From NCBI RefSeq assembly GCF_009649785.1, contig NZ_WJOK01000024.1, positions 1 through 64,000 of the forward strand: 64,000 nucleotides of DNA, read 5' to 3'. The translations under genes and the position numbers were made by a program. This DNA is from Agrobacterium tumefaciens (GTDB lineage: Bacteria; Pseudomonadota; Alphaproteobacteria; Rhizobiales; Rhizobiaceae). Under the pieces are notes generated by a model that worked only from the letters and a program-made list of their open reading frames with translations, searched no databases and was not told where the DNA came from. Positions 38,523-47,516 of this stretch are shown one piece after another. How positions within the stretch are numbered: position 1 is the first letter of the stretch; each line of letters starts with the position of its first letter.

Positions 38523-40751
38523 TCAGTTCTGGGCGACCGGTCTTACCAGCGGTGTCACGCGGCGGATGGTGACGCGGCGGTTCTGCTGTTCCGGGCCGAG
38601 TGTCTGAACCTTCAGGTAACGCTCGCCGTAGCCTTGCGTCGCCAGGTTTTCCGGCGGAATGCCGTAAACATCGGTCAGGACATTGGCGACGGAAGCGGCA
38701 CGCTCGTCGGAAAGAACAAGGTTGCTTTCATCCGAACCAACGGCGTCGGTGTGGCCTTCGATCAGAAAGGTTTCCGCCGGGTTTTTTGCCAGCGCCTTGT
38801 TGATCGCATCCGCTACCTTCCGCAGCGAACGGGCCTGCGCCATCGGAATGTCAGCGCTTCCAGTGGCAAATGTGATCGTATCGAGGTCGATACGGCGCAC
38901 CTTGTCGCGGATACGGGCCGAATAACGCACTTCATCCAGCGAGTAGACACGCTCCACCGGCTCGACCGGCGGCTGCTCCAGGAAGCGGTAGTAATCGCGG
39001 TCCGGATCGCTCGACGTGTCGATGATGTAGTCACGAACCGGAATGCGCAGACGCATCGGCGGCAGGTCGAGGCCGGGATCGCGATAGACATATTCACGGT
39101 CCGGTTCGTCCATCAGTTCCGGTGCATAGAACAGAACATATTCCCGGCCACGGTCGTCGATGCGCGAACGCTGGATGACGTCGCCATAGCGGTTGCGGAT
39201 CGTCACCACCTGCGTGCCGTCGCGACGCTCGACGGTCTCGCGGACACGTCCGCCGGGTAGGCGCTCGTAATAGGGCTCGCCGCCATCGCGGATGAAGCGC
39301 TGATTGTCGTCGCCGCGCACAACCACGCGGTCACCGAATTGCAGGATGATCGGCGCATCGCGATCCTGATCGCGCCGGCCACCTTCGCGCGGCTGCCATT
39401 CCCGCGCACCTTCCGGCCGGTCATATTGCGGACGGCGGTCGACACGCTCACCCTGCTGAGAGGTAATCGCCTCCATCTTCACGGGCGGCGGAGCCTTGCC
39501 TCCGGCAGCACCGGCGCGCTGCGCTTCGGCGTCGGAAGTCGGCACCTTCACGTCACCGGCCTGCTCACGCTCGCGGCGGCGTTGCTCGCGTGCCTGGTTG
39601 TTACCGGAGCGCTCCACTTCCTTGTCGCTGTCGAGAACGGCGGCACCCTTGTCGACGGGCAGAATGACGGTGTCGGCAGTCTTGGACGGGTCCTTGGCGA
39701 TAGCCTTGGCCTTGTCCAGTTCCTGCTTCGTCGTCGGAGGCGCTTCCGTCTGCGGAATGGCGACCTGATTAGGAACGGCTTCGCCGGCAGGCGCCTGTCC
39801 TGTCGTGGCGCCGCTTGGCGGCGGAGGTGTCGGAGTACCCGGCAGCGGCGCTGCAGGCTCCGTCTTGCCCTGGCCTTCTACCGGCTGCTTTTCAGAAGGC
39901 TGCTGGCCGGGCGCAGGATTGGGCTGAGCTTCCGGAGCCGGTGGCCGTGCCGGTGTCGGCGCTTCCGTTGGAACAGGAGCCTCCTTTACAGCTGGCTCAG
40001 GAGCCGCTGGCTTTTTCTCCGGAACGGCCTTTTCGGCGGGTTCCGATTTCGGTTCCGGTGCTGGAGCGGGCGCCTTTTCCTCTACCGGCTTTTTCTCGGC
40101 GGCGGGCTCGCGCTGTTTCGCCGGCTGCTCGGTATTTTCAGGGCGTGCGGCTGGCTGTTCGGCCGCCGGCTCCGGCTTGCGCGGACGCGCGGGGCGTTGC
40201 TCGCCCTCACCTGCCGGCTGCTCGGCTCTAGCCGGTTTGCGCGGCCGTTCCTGCGGCTGCTGCTCGGCTTGTGCAGGTGCGGCTTCGGGCTCAGGCTGCG
40301 GGCGCTGCTTGCGGGCGGGTGGCTGTTCAGCTGGCGCCGGTTCCGGTTGGGCTTCGCGCTGCTGCGGCTGCCGTTTCGGTTCCGGCTGAGGCTCGCGTTG
40401 CGGCTCGGGCTGAGCTTCACGCTTGGGTTCAGGACGCGGTTCGGCCGGTGCGGCTTCAGCCTTCGGCTGTTCGCGCTGCGGTTCCGGAGCCTGCTCCTGC
40501 TTTTTCGGCTCTGGCTCTGGCTTCGGCTGCGCCTCTTCTGCTTGCTGGCGTTGCTTGCGCAGCAGCTCTTCCGGGTTCTGCTCCTCCGCCTGCGGCTGCG
40601 CCTGTGCCAATATCACCGGGGCCTTTGCCTGGGGCATTTGCGTTTGCGTCCATGCGGCGCCGGCATAACCGGCGGCGGCCGGCTCCACCGCGATCGCCAG
40701 CGACATGAGGGGGAAAACCACCCCCGTCAGCAATGTGTTCTTCTTCAGCAT
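38523..40751 (-). CDS. Large Pro/Glu-rich OmpA-family cell-envelope protein
   Basis: A 742-residue exported protein. After a signal peptide (MLKKNTLLTGVVFPLMSL...) residues about 45-360 are a low-complexity stretch of Pro, Glu, Gln, Ala and Lys with PEPKRE/PEPQRE-type repeats, probably extended across the periplasm. A middle region has many Arg and Asp with RDRDRGD-like acidic and basic runs. The last 115 residues form an OmpA-like peptidoglycan-binding domain: TFATGSADIPMAQA, IEGHTDAVGSDESNLVLSDERA, then a QNRRV ending. A long opposite-strand ORF is a shadow of the biased codons. Confidence 0.9.
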   Translation of the reverse strand: MLKKNTLLTGVVFPLMSLAIAVEPAAAGYAGAAWTQTQMPQAKAPVILAQAQPQAEEQNPEELLRKQRQQAEEAQPKPEPEPKKQEQAPEPQREQPKAEAAPAEPRPEPKREAQPEPQREPQPEPKRQPQQREAQPEPAPAEQPPARKQRPQPEPEAAPAQAEQQPQERPRKPARAEQPAGEGEQRPARPRKPEPAAEQPAARPENTEQPAKQREPAAEKKPVEEKAPAPAPEPKSEPAEKAVPEKKPAAPEPAVKEAPVPTEAPTPARPPAPEAQPNPAPGQQPSEKQPVEGQGKTEPAAPLPGTPTPPPPSGATTGQAPAGEAVPNQVAIPQTEAPPTTKQELDKAKAIAKDPSKTADTVILPVDKGAAVLDSDKEVERSGNNQAREQRRREREQAGDVKVPTSDAEAQRAGAAGGKAPPPVKMEAITSQQGERVDRRPQYDRPEGAREWQPREGGRRDQDRDAPIILQFGDRVVVRGDDNQRFIRDGGEPYYERLPGGRVRETVERRDGTQVVTIRNRYGDVIQRSRIDDRGREYVLFYAPELMDEPDREYVYRDPGLDLPPMRLRIPVRDYIIDTSSDPDRDYYRFLEQPPVEPVERVYSLDEVRYSARIRDKVRRIDLDTITFATGSADIPMAQARSLRKVADAINKALAKNPAETFLIEGHTDAVGSDESNLVLSDERAASVANVLTDVYGIPPENLATQGYGERYLKVQTLGPEQQNRRVTIRRVTPLVRPVAQN

Positions 40752-41092
40752 CGGTGCTTCCTCATCTGCCAATCGTTGTACGCCGCTTATGCCGCGACAT
40801 TGTGAATCCGGCCGCGCGTGCAGGCGCTGGTCAACGCCTTGCATACGCTTCGGTTCCCATGATGACCAAAGCGTTCTGTACCGGAAATGAACAGATCAAG
40901 GCCATTTCGTGAAAGCTCCGCGACGAAAAAGAGGGCGCTAATATTGCAGTTGCATTTTTTGACCAACCGGACGAATAATTGCCGCGCGCTGAAGGCCACG
41001 AATGGCAACCCGTTCTGTTGCGCCTGCGCTCACGACGTCCGCACTGAAAACAACAACAGACTGCGGATGAACGACCAAAAGAGAGGATCGAA
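40752..41092. other. Divergent intergenic region, OmpA and ABC binding protein
   Basis: It holds both upstream control regions. The binding-protein gene has AGAGAGGA before its ATG. No operator or non-coding gene can be supported. Confidence 0.45.
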
Positions 41093-41866
41093 ATGCCTAT
41101 TTCCACCCGTCTGCTCGCAGCCGCATCGATTGCCGCCATCTCCCTGTTTTCCGGCGCGGCCCTCGCGCAGGACAAGATCGTCATCGGCACGGAAGGCGCC
41201 TACCCGCCCTTCAACAATCTGGAAGCCGACGGTACGTTGACCGGCTTCGACATCGACATCGCCAAGGCGCTGTGCGTCGAAATGAAGGCTGAATGCACCT
41301 TCGTCACCAATGACTGGGACGGCATCATCCCCGCCCTGCAGGCAAAGAAATTCGACGCCATCATCGCGTCCATGTCGATCACGCCGGAGCGTCTCCAGAA
41401 GGTCGATTTCTCCAAGAAATATTACAACACCCCGCCGGCAATCGCCGTACCGAAGGATTCGCCGATCAAGTCCGTCGACGACCTGAAGGGCAAGTCGCTC
41501 GGCGCGCAGGGTTCCACGACCCACTCCAACTATGCAGAAAAGCACTTCCCGGGTTCCGACCTGAAAATGTACCCGACCGCCGACGAATATAAGCTCGACA
41601 TCGCCAACGGCCGCATCGACGCCGTCATCGACGATATCGTCGTCCTGTCGGAGTGGCTGAAATCGGATGCAGGCAAGTGCTGCAAGATCCTGACGCCGCT
41701 TCCGGTGGATGTCGAGATCAACGGCAATGGTGCAGGCGTAGCCGTTCGCAAGGGCGATACGGCTCTCGCCGACAAGTTCACGGCTGCCATCGCCGGCATC
41801 CGCGCCAACGGCAAGTACCAGGAAATCAACAAGAAATACTTCGATTTCGACGTTTACGGCCAGTAA
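41093..41866 (+). CDS. Amino-acid ABC transporter substrate-binding protein
   Basis: A 257-residue type-2 binding protein of the HisJ/ArgT/OccT group. Signal peptide MPISTRLLAAASIAAI...ALA|QDK. The mature start KIVIGTEGAYPPFNNLEADG is the hallmark, then DIDIAKALC and PERLQKVDFSKKYYN. Two cysteines in KCCKIL probably form a disulfide. Ligand probably a basic or other polar amino acid; not certain. Followed by a hairpin and two permease genes. Confidence 0.93.
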   Translation: MPISTRLLAAASIAAISLFSGAALAQDKIVIGTEGAYPPFNNLEADGTLTGFDIDIAKALCVEMKAECTFVTNDWDGIIPALQAKKFDAIIASMSITPERLQKVDFSKKYYNTPPAIAVPKDSPIKSVDDLKGKSLGAQGSTTHSNYAEKHFPGSDLKMYPTADEYKLDIANGRIDAVIDDIVVLSEWLKSDAGKCCKILTPLPVDVEINGNGAGVAVRKGDTALADKFTAAIAGIRANGKYQEINKKYFDFDVYGQ

Positions 41867-41892
41867 GCGGCGCGTCGCCTGTTGAAATCTGG

Positions 41893-41923
41893 TGGCGGAA
41901 GGCTTGCCCTTCCGCCATTTTTG
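41893..41923 (+). terminator. Hairpin between binding protein and permeases
   Basis: TGGCGGAAGG pairs perfectly with CCTTCCGCCA around CTTGC and is followed by TTTTTGTTT. It probably attenuates, giving more binding protein than permease. Confidence 0.85.
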
Positions 41924-41979
41924 TTTGAAAACGTAACCATAACAATCACGGCGGCTTAAGACCGCGGGGGAAAACTGGC

Positions 41980-42783
41980 ATGAGCGGAGCATTTTCCGCC
42001 ATAGGTGCGTTCTGGACCTATGTCTCGACACTTCTCGACCCTTTCTGTGGGCCGGTCGGTCTCTTCACGCTTTTCGGAAACGGCACCCTCGTCACCTGTG
42101 GCGATGCCGGCTGGGGCGACGAAATCGCCTTCGGCGTCAAGGTAACGATCTCGCTGGCGCTCGCCACCCTGCCCGTCGGGCTTGTGATCGGTTTCCTCAT
42201 TGCGCTCGCCGCGCAATCGGAGGAAAAATCGCTGCGGCTGGCGGCCGGTGTCTATACCACCATCTTCCGCGGCCTGCCGGAACTCCTGACGCTGTTCATC
42301 GTCTATTACGGCATACAGATGCTGCTGCAATCGGCCGCCGGTTATGTCGGGATAACCGGCCCGGTAGAGATCAACGCCTTCGTGGCGGGCATGGTCGCGC
42401 TGTCAGTGGTGTTTTCGTCCTATTCCTCGGAAGTGTTGCTATCCGCCTTCAAGGCCATCCCAAAGGGCCAATATGAGGCTGGACATGCACTCGGCCTCTC
42501 GCGCGGCCACACCATGGTGCTTGTCATCATTCCGCAGCTGGTAAGGATCGCCCTGCCCGGCATGACCAACCTTTGGGTCATCCTGCTCAAGGATACCTCT
42601 TACGTCTCGATCATCGGCCTTGCCGATATCGTGCGCCAGACCGGCATCGCTGCCCGCGTCAGCAAGGAAGCCTTCTTCTTCTACGGCATCGCCTGCCTGC
42701 TCTACCTCATCCTCGCTCTGCTCTCCTCCATCGGCATCGGCTTCATCGATCGCTGGTCGCGCAAGTCGGAGGCAAGCCGATGA
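41980..42783 (+). CDS. Amino-acid ABC transporter permease (HisQ/OccQ-like)
   Basis: A 267-residue inner-membrane permease. The EAA loop YEAGHALGLSRGHTMVLVIIPQLVRIALPG is present, with hydrophobic helices around it. Preceded by GGGGGAA. The stop overlaps the next permease start as ATGA, so translation is coupled. With the following gene it forms the heterodimeric channel. Confidence 0.93.
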   Translation: MSGAFSAIGAFWTYVSTLLDPFCGPVGLFTLFGNGTLVTCGDAGWGDEIAFGVKVTISLALATLPVGLVIGFLIALAAQSEEKSLRLAAGVYTTIFRGLPELLTLFIVYYGIQMLLQSAAGYVGITGPVEINAFVAGMVALSVVFSSYSSEVLLSAFKAIPKGQYEAGHALGLSRGHTMVLVIIPQLVRIALPGMTNLWVILLKDTSYVSIIGLADIVRQTGIAARVSKEAFFFYGIACLLYLILALLSSIGIGFIDRWSRKSEASR

Positions 42784-43610
42784 GCCATGTTCAGGAACTC
42801 ATTCCGCCGCGCCCCGCGCCGGTTGCCACAGACAAGCCCCTCAACATATCGCGCGTCGTCGGCATCGCCGTCATAACGCTCTGGCTGCTGCTGGCCGCCG
42901 GGCTGATCTTTGCGATGATCGAAGGCTGGGACTGGGCGAAATTCGAACGTTACGGGCCGCGTTATATCGATGGCCTCATCACCACCATTACGCTAGTTGG
43001 CAGTTCGATCATCCTCGGCGCACTTCTCTCGGTGCCGATCGCCTTCGCCCGCATGTCGGAAAATCGCGTCATCAGCGCGCTGGCCTATGCCTATGTCTAC
43101 GTTTTTCGCAGCACCCCGCTGCTGGCGCAGCTTTTCCTGATCTATTACGGTCTCGGCAGTTTCCGTCAGGGGCTGGAAACCGTTGGCCTGTGGTGGTTCT
43201 TCCGCGAGGCCTGGTATTGCGGCCTCTTGTCGCTCACCCTCAACACCGCCGCCTATCAGGCCGAAATTCTGAGGGGCGCGATCCGAAGCGTGCCACGCGG
43301 CCAGATTGAAGGTGCGGCCTCGCTCGGCCTGTCGAAATTCATCACCTTCCGCAAGGTCATTCTGCCGCAGGCCCTCATCGTGGCTCTGCGCCCCTACGGC
43401 AACGAGATCATCCTGATGATCAAGGGTTCGGCAGTGGTCTCCATCGTCACGGTCTTCGACCTGATGGGACAGACGCGCTATGCGTTCTCCCGCACATTCG
43501 ATTATCAGGCCTATCTCTGGGCGGCGATCTTCTACCTGACGATCGTCGAGACGCTCCGGCATGTCTGGGCATGGCTCGAAGCCCGCCTGACACGCCATCT
43601 CAAGCGCTAG
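42780..43610 (+). CDS. Amino-acid ABC transporter permease (HisM/OccM-like)
   Basis: A 276-residue second permease. Helices flank FRSTPLLAQLFLIYYGLG, and the EAA loop reads GQIEGAASLGLSKFITFRKVILPQALIVALRPYGNE. Starts at ATGA overlap with the first permease. No ATPase gene follows, so the importer must share one encoded elsewhere. Confidence 0.93.
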   Translation: MSHVQELIPPRPAPVATDKPLNISRVVGIAVITLWLLLAAGLIFAMIEGWDWAKFERYGPRYIDGLITTITLVGSSIILGALLSVPIAFARMSENRVISALAYAYVYVFRSTPLLAQLFLIYYGLGSFRQGLETVGLWWFFREAWYCGLLSLTLNTAAYQAEILRGAIRSVPRGQIEGAASLGLSKFITFRKVILPQALIVALRPYGNEIILMIKGSAVVSIVTVFDLMGQTRYAFSRTFDYQAYLWAAIFYLTIVETLRHVWAWLEARLTRHLKR

Positions 43611-43677
43611 GGGCACGGTTGGCAGCACTCAACAGAGAAGACTGCCAACATTTTGAAAAATATAACTATTTTGTGAC

Positions 43678-43704
43678 AACCCAGACCTTTGGCAAGGTTG
43701 GGTT
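43678..43704. other. Hairpin upstream of usg
   Basis: AACCCA-G-ACCTT pairs with AAGGT-TGGGTT around TGGC (11 pairs, one bulge). No T-run follows; possible attenuator or operator. Confidence 0.35.
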
Positions 43705-43778
43705 AACCCTGTCGTGTTCCCATATCAGATACAGCGACAACGCTGTGATCGGCAATCATGAGAACGGGAACAGCCGAC

Positions 43779-44045
43779 ATGAACAAGGAAATGGAAATGA
43801 TGCTGAGGGGCTACGGCCTCACCACCGCCCAGATTTTTTATCGCATGCCGGACCATCCGCTGGTTCTCCAGACCTATGTCTGGCAGGACTATGATCTCGC
43901 CCCGGATTTCCCCGAAATGCACGGTTTCCTCAAATTCTGGCAGGAAAAGCTAGACGGTCCGTTGCACTCGGTCCGCTATGTGCACCGGCAGGTGATCTCG
44001 GCGCAGGAATGGCGCGCACTGAAAGGAGAGTTCATTCTCCACTGA
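43779..44045 (+). CDS. Usg family protein
   Basis: An 88-residue Usg-like protein. MLRGYGLTTAQIFYRMPDHP and LQTYVWQDYDLAPDFPEMHGFLKFWQ are typical of this alphaproteobacterial family, whose function is unknown. An ATG 21 bases upstream is an alternative start. It is followed by a methyltransferase gene on the same strand. Confidence 0.88.
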   Translation: MNKEMEMMLRGYGLTTAQIFYRMPDHPLVLQTYVWQDYDLAPDFPEMHGFLKFWQEKLDGPLHSVRYVHRQVISAQEWRALKGEFILH

Positions 44046-44129
44046 GGCCCATCGCCACATAAGCATTGCGCCCGTCCGTCTTGCGGCTTACAGCAGACTT
44101 CAACTGAAGATGCTGACGGATACCGCACG

Positions 44130-44954
44130 ATGACGAAGAACCAGAAAATTGACGAAGAGGCGCTTGCCGAAGCCTATAACCGCGCGCTCGCGCTTGAAAA
44201 AGCCGGCGATGTTGACGCGGCGGTGAAGGCCTATGAAGAGGTTCTGGCCATCGACCCGGACGATCACGGCGGCGCAGCCGTTCGCATCGCCGCCATGGGC
44301 CGCGGCGAACCGCCTTCCAAAGCGCCCGACGCCTATGTCGAAACCCTGTTCGACCAGCACGCCGAAGCCTTCGAGGATATTCTTGTCGAACAGCTCGGTT
44401 ATGCAGTGCCGATGATGGTGCGCCAGCGCCTGCAAACGCTCGATCTCGGCCCCTTCAAGCGCCTGCTCGATCTCGGCTGCGGCACCGGCCTCACCGGCGA
44501 AGCGCTGCGCGACATGGCTGATGACATCACCGGCATCGACATTTCCGAAAACATGGTCGAGATCGCCCACGAGAAGGACCTCTACGAGACGCTCTATGTC
44601 GCCGAAGCCGAGGACTTTCTCGAAGACAATGACGACGAGCCCTTCGACATCATCACCGCAACCGATGTGCTGCCCTATCTTGGCGCGCTGGAACCGCTGT
44701 TTTTCGGCGCCGCTGAAAACCTCGTCCCTGGTGGCCTGCTGATCTTCTCGTCGGAAACGCTGCCCGAAGCAACCATGGCCGGACGTCCCTATATGGTCGG
44801 CCCGCACCAGCGTTTCGCCCACGCCGAAACCTATGTTCGGGAAAGACTGGCAGCGACCGGTTTCGACATAGTCGAAGTCACCGATATCAACGTGCGCATG
44901 CAGGACGGCAACCCCACACCCGGCCATCTGGTGATTGCCAGGCTCAAGGGCTGA
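44130..44954 (+). CDS. Class I SAM-dependent methyltransferase with N-terminal TPR
   Basis: A 274-residue enzyme. Residues 1-60 form a single tetratricopeptide-like pair (ALAEAYNRALALEKAGDVDA; AVKAYEEVLAIDPDDHGG). The Rossmann domain begins near residue 112 with LLDLGCGTG, then the acidic GIDISENM and the DIITATDVLPYLG motif. The tail GNPTPGHLVIARLKG is conserved in a group of rhizobial methyltransferases. Substrate unknown; possibly a small molecule or protein. Confidence 0.9.
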   Translation: MTKNQKIDEEALAEAYNRALALEKAGDVDAAVKAYEEVLAIDPDDHGGAAVRIAAMGRGEPPSKAPDAYVETLFDQHAEAFEDILVEQLGYAVPMMVRQRLQTLDLGPFKRLLDLGCGTGLTGEALRDMADDITGIDISENMVEIAHEKDLYETLYVAEAEDFLEDNDDEPFDIITATDVLPYLGALEPLFFGAAENLVPGGLLIFSSETLPEATMAGRPYMVGPHQRFAHAETYVRERLAATGFDIVEVTDINVRMQDGNPTPGHLVIARLKG

Positions 44955-44997
44955 GGCAGAGGCAGAGGCAAGCGCTCCTGACATGGAACGCTTGCCT
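44953..44997. repeat. GAGGCA triplet repeat and hairpin
   Basis: GAGGCA is repeated three times (44953-44970). AGGCAAGCG and CGCTTGCCT (44966-44974 and 44989-44997) form a 9-bp stem with a 14-base loop. No T-run follows. Confidence 0.4.
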
Positions 44998-45055
44998 GAA
45001 TCAATCTCTCAGCAACAACAGCCAGACGATTGAAGAGACTCAGCTTTCGCCCGGC

Positions 45056-46021
45056 TCAACTCGCTTTCGGACGCCAGACGATATCGGTAACCTTGAGTTT
45101 CTTCGGCACGATTTTCAGATCGTAGAACTCGTCGGCCAGCGCCTGCTGATAGCTGATGGCCTCATCCGAAACCAGCGAGACACGCCCCAGATCCGCTCCC
45201 GGACGCGTCAGCGACACCTTGGTGACATCCTGCGGGACGCCGGTTATCGCCGCCAGCAATTTTGCAGTCTCATCGATATTGGCCTGAGCCTTTGCGCCGA
45301 CGCTTGCGAGTTCCTTGAGGAGCAGCGGCACGAGGTCGGGATTGCCTTCCACGAAGTCGCCATTGGCAAGGAAATAGCTCCAGGGATCAACAATACCTTC
45401 GGCAGTCGTGAGAACCCGTGTCGTCGGCTCCTTTTCCGCCACGGCAAAATAAGGATCCCAGATCGACCAGGCATCGATGCTGCCGCTTCGGAAAGCGGCC
45501 GCCGCATCCGGCGGGGCAAGGTCGATGGATGTTATGTCGTTCAGCGTCAGACCGGCCTTTCGCAATGCTTTGACAGTGACGTTATGGGCGCTGGAGCCGC
45601 GCTTGAAAGCCACCTTCTTGCCCTTGAGGTCGGCCAGCGTCTTCAGCGGCGAATCCTTCTGCACAAGGATTGCCGATCCACCGGCGGCGCCCTTGTAAGT
45701 TCCCACATAGCGCAGATTGCCACCGGCAGCCTGCGCGAAAAGCGGCGGCACATCGCCCGTCGGTCCGATATCCAGCGCACCTGCGCCCAGCGCTTCAAGA
45801 AGCGGCGGCCCGGAGGAGAACTCCGACCATTTGACCTCAATGCCGCGATCCTTCAACAGCGCTTCAAGCGCGCCCTGGCTCTTTGCCAAAGCGATCACGC
45901 CATTCTTCTGCCAGCCGATCCGTAACGTGGTGGTCGCGGCTCCAGCCCGCCGGATATGCGGCAGGAACGCCGCCCCCGTTGCACCCGCAATCAGTCCCAA
46001 TGTTCCGCGTCGTGTGAGCAT
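45056..46021 (-). CDS. SsuA-like aliphatic sulfonate ABC substrate-binding protein
   Basis: A 321-residue exported binding protein of the sulfonate/nitrate/taurine class. The ATG after AAGGA gives a twin-arginine-like or Sec signal (MLTRRGTLGLIAGATGAAF) and mature IGWQKNGVIALAKSQGALEALL. GAGALDIGPTGDVPPLFAQAAG and GSIDAWSIWDPYFAVAE are SsuA hallmarks. The matching permease and ATPase genes are not next to it, so it is an orphan binding component. RRG at the start may mark Tat export. Confidence 0.9.
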   Translation of the reverse strand: MLTRRGTLGLIAGATGAAFLPHIRRAGAATTTLRIGWQKNGVIALAKSQGALEALLKDRGIEVKWSEFSSGPPLLEALGAGALDIGPTGDVPPLFAQAAGGNLRYVGTYKGAAGGSAILVQKDSPLKTLADLKGKKVAFKRGSSAHNVTVKALRKAGLTLNDITSIDLAPPDAAAAFRSGSIDAWSIWDPYFAVAEKEPTTRVLTTAEGIVDPWSYFLANGDFVEGNPDLVPLLLKELASVGAKAQANIDETAKLLAAITGVPQDVTKVSLTRPGADLGRVSLVSDEAISYQQALADEFYDLKIVPKKLKVTDIVWRPKAS

Positions 46022-46253
46022 GTGGATATCCTTCGCTGTTGCCATCATCAGATATACAAAGCGTAGATATTCGAGTGATTTTATCAAAATCCCACTTTGC
46101 GCGGCACCAGTGCAAAGAGAATTGAATGTGCTAATTTGCCGTCGCAGGCGGAATAAGATTGCCTGGCCGCCTCGGTACGCCAGGAGTGTGCATTCCCCGG
46201 ACAACCGCCAGATGGCCGACTTGAGTGCTTGCGGAAAAGCAAACTGCCCAACG

Positions 46254-46290
46254 AAAAATGCCCTCCCCGGCAGCCGGAAAGGGCATTATT
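46254..46290 (-). terminator. Terminator of the Lrp-family gene
   Basis: On the minus strand AATGCCC pairs with GGGCATT, with an inner CCGG/CCGG, and is followed by TTTTTCG. It lies just past the Lrp stop. Confidence 0.7.
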
Positions 46291-46312
46291 CAAAAAGCCT
46301 GATCAGCCGGGA

Positions 46313-46801
46313 TCATTCCTCGCCGGATTTGGGATTATCCAGCAGCATGTAATCGAGCGGCAGTTCCGTCGTATATTTGATCTGTTCCATCGCAAAGGCA
46401 GACGACACGTCACGAATTTCGATCTTGGCAATCATGCGCTTGTAGAAGGCGTCATAGGCCGCGATGTCAGGCACGACAACGCGCAGCAGATAATCGACAT
46501 CGCCGCTCATGCGGTAAAACTCGACGACTTCGGGGAACTCGGACACCACCTCGGAAAACCGCTTCAGCCATTCGATGGAATGGGAGGCAGTGCGGATGGA
46601 GACGAAAACGGTGACCTTGGTGTTGACCTTGACCGGATCCAGCAGCGCCACGCGCCGGCGGATGACACCGTCCTCTTCCATCTTCTGGATACGCCGCCAA
46701 CAGGGCGTCGTGGAAAGGCCGACCTTTTTCGCCAGATCAGCGACAGCCAGCGTGGAATCCTCTTGCAGAATGCGCAAAATCTTACGGTCTAGGCGATCCA
46801 A
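46313..46801 (-). CDS. Lrp/AsnC family transcriptional regulator
   Basis: A 162-residue feast/famine regulator. The N-terminal HTH (MDRLDRKILRILQEDSTLAVADLAKKVGLSTTPCWRRIQKMEEDG; typical start) is followed by the ligand-sensing RAM domain (VFVSIRTASHSIEWLKRF, DYLLRVVVPDIAAYDAFYKR). The start codon is TTG with a strong AGGAGGG eight bases before. The neighbouring SsuA gene is divergent in function but on the same strand; no target is visible. Confidence 0.92.
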   Translation of the reverse strand: MDRLDRKILRILQEDSTLAVADLAKKVGLSTTPCWRRIQKMEEDGVIRRRVALLDPVKVNTKVTVFVSIRTASHSIEWLKRFSEVVSEFPEVVEFYRMSGDVDYLLRVVVPDIAAYDAFYKRMIAKIEIRDVSSAFAMEQIKYTTELPLDYMLLDNPKSGEE

Positions 46802-46871
46802 TGCGTCTACCCTCCTGAATTAATTTCCTTTCAATACACTAATTTTTAGAGAAAAACAGAAAATTGTTTCA

Positions 46872-47516
46872 CTAAAGTCGCATTTCCACATGTTCTCGCA
46901 GAACAGGAAGCAGCTCCTCGGTAAACCACGGATTCTTCTTCAGCCAGCCGGTGTTGCGCCAGCTCGGATGCGGCAGCGGCAAAATGGCTGGTCCCGAATT
47001 TGAATGAAAGTAGCTGCGCCAGTCGTACACAGTCTCGGTCATGGTTTTCCGCCGTCTTTCGCCGAGATGAAAGGCCTGGGCATATTGACCGATGGCAAGG
47101 ACCAGCTCCACCTGCGGCATCGCCGCCAGCACCTTCTCCCGCCACTGCGGCGCACATTCGCGTCGAGGCGGCAGGTCACTGCCCTTGTCGTCATAGCCGG
47201 GGAAACAGAACCCCATGGGCACGATGGCGAAGCGGTCCGGATCGTAGAATGTCTCACGATCAACATTCAGCCACTGGCGCAGCCTGTCGCCGGAAGCATC
47301 GTTGAAAGGCACACCCGTTTCATGCACGCGAAGCCCGGGCGCCTGCCCTGCAATCAGGATACGCGCCCTGGTCGACATCACCACGACCGGTCGGGGTTCG
47401 TGCGGCAGGCGTCCGTAGGTCGGGGTGTCGCGACAGATGCGACAGAGGGAAATCGCGCCCCGCAGCCCGTCCAACCTGTCGTCATTCATCGGCAGGGCTC
47501 GATCCGCCTCAGCCAT
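46872..47516 (-). CDS. Fe-S uracil-DNA glycosylase family protein
   Basis: A 214-residue UDG-fold protein. The water-activating motif is GQAPG (57-61) and the late LPHPSWRN supplies the HPS minor-groove loop. Four cysteines, C25 and C28 (CRIC), C104 and C121, fit the 4Fe-4S site of families 4 and 5. It would remove uracil or a related damaged base. The ATG lies 8 bases inside the upstream nuclease gene, so the two are coupled. A much longer in-frame ORF upstream is an artefact. Confidence 0.88.
   Translation of the reverse strand: MAEADRALPMNDDRLDGLRGAISLCRICRDTPTYGRLPHEPRPVVVMSTRARILIAGQAPGLRVHETGVPFNDASGDRLRQWLNVDRETFYDPDRFAIVPMGFCFPGYDDKGSDLPPRRECAPQWREKVLAAMPQVELVLAIGQYAQAFHLGERRRKTMTETVYDWRSYFHSNSGPAILPLPHPSWRNTGWLKKNPWFTEELLPVLREHVEMRL

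Noticed and set aside
39339..40805. A 488-codon plus-strand ORF opposite the OmpA gene
   Set aside because: It is Arg/Leu-rich, has no ribosome binding site and mirrors the Pro/Glu repeats of the real gene.
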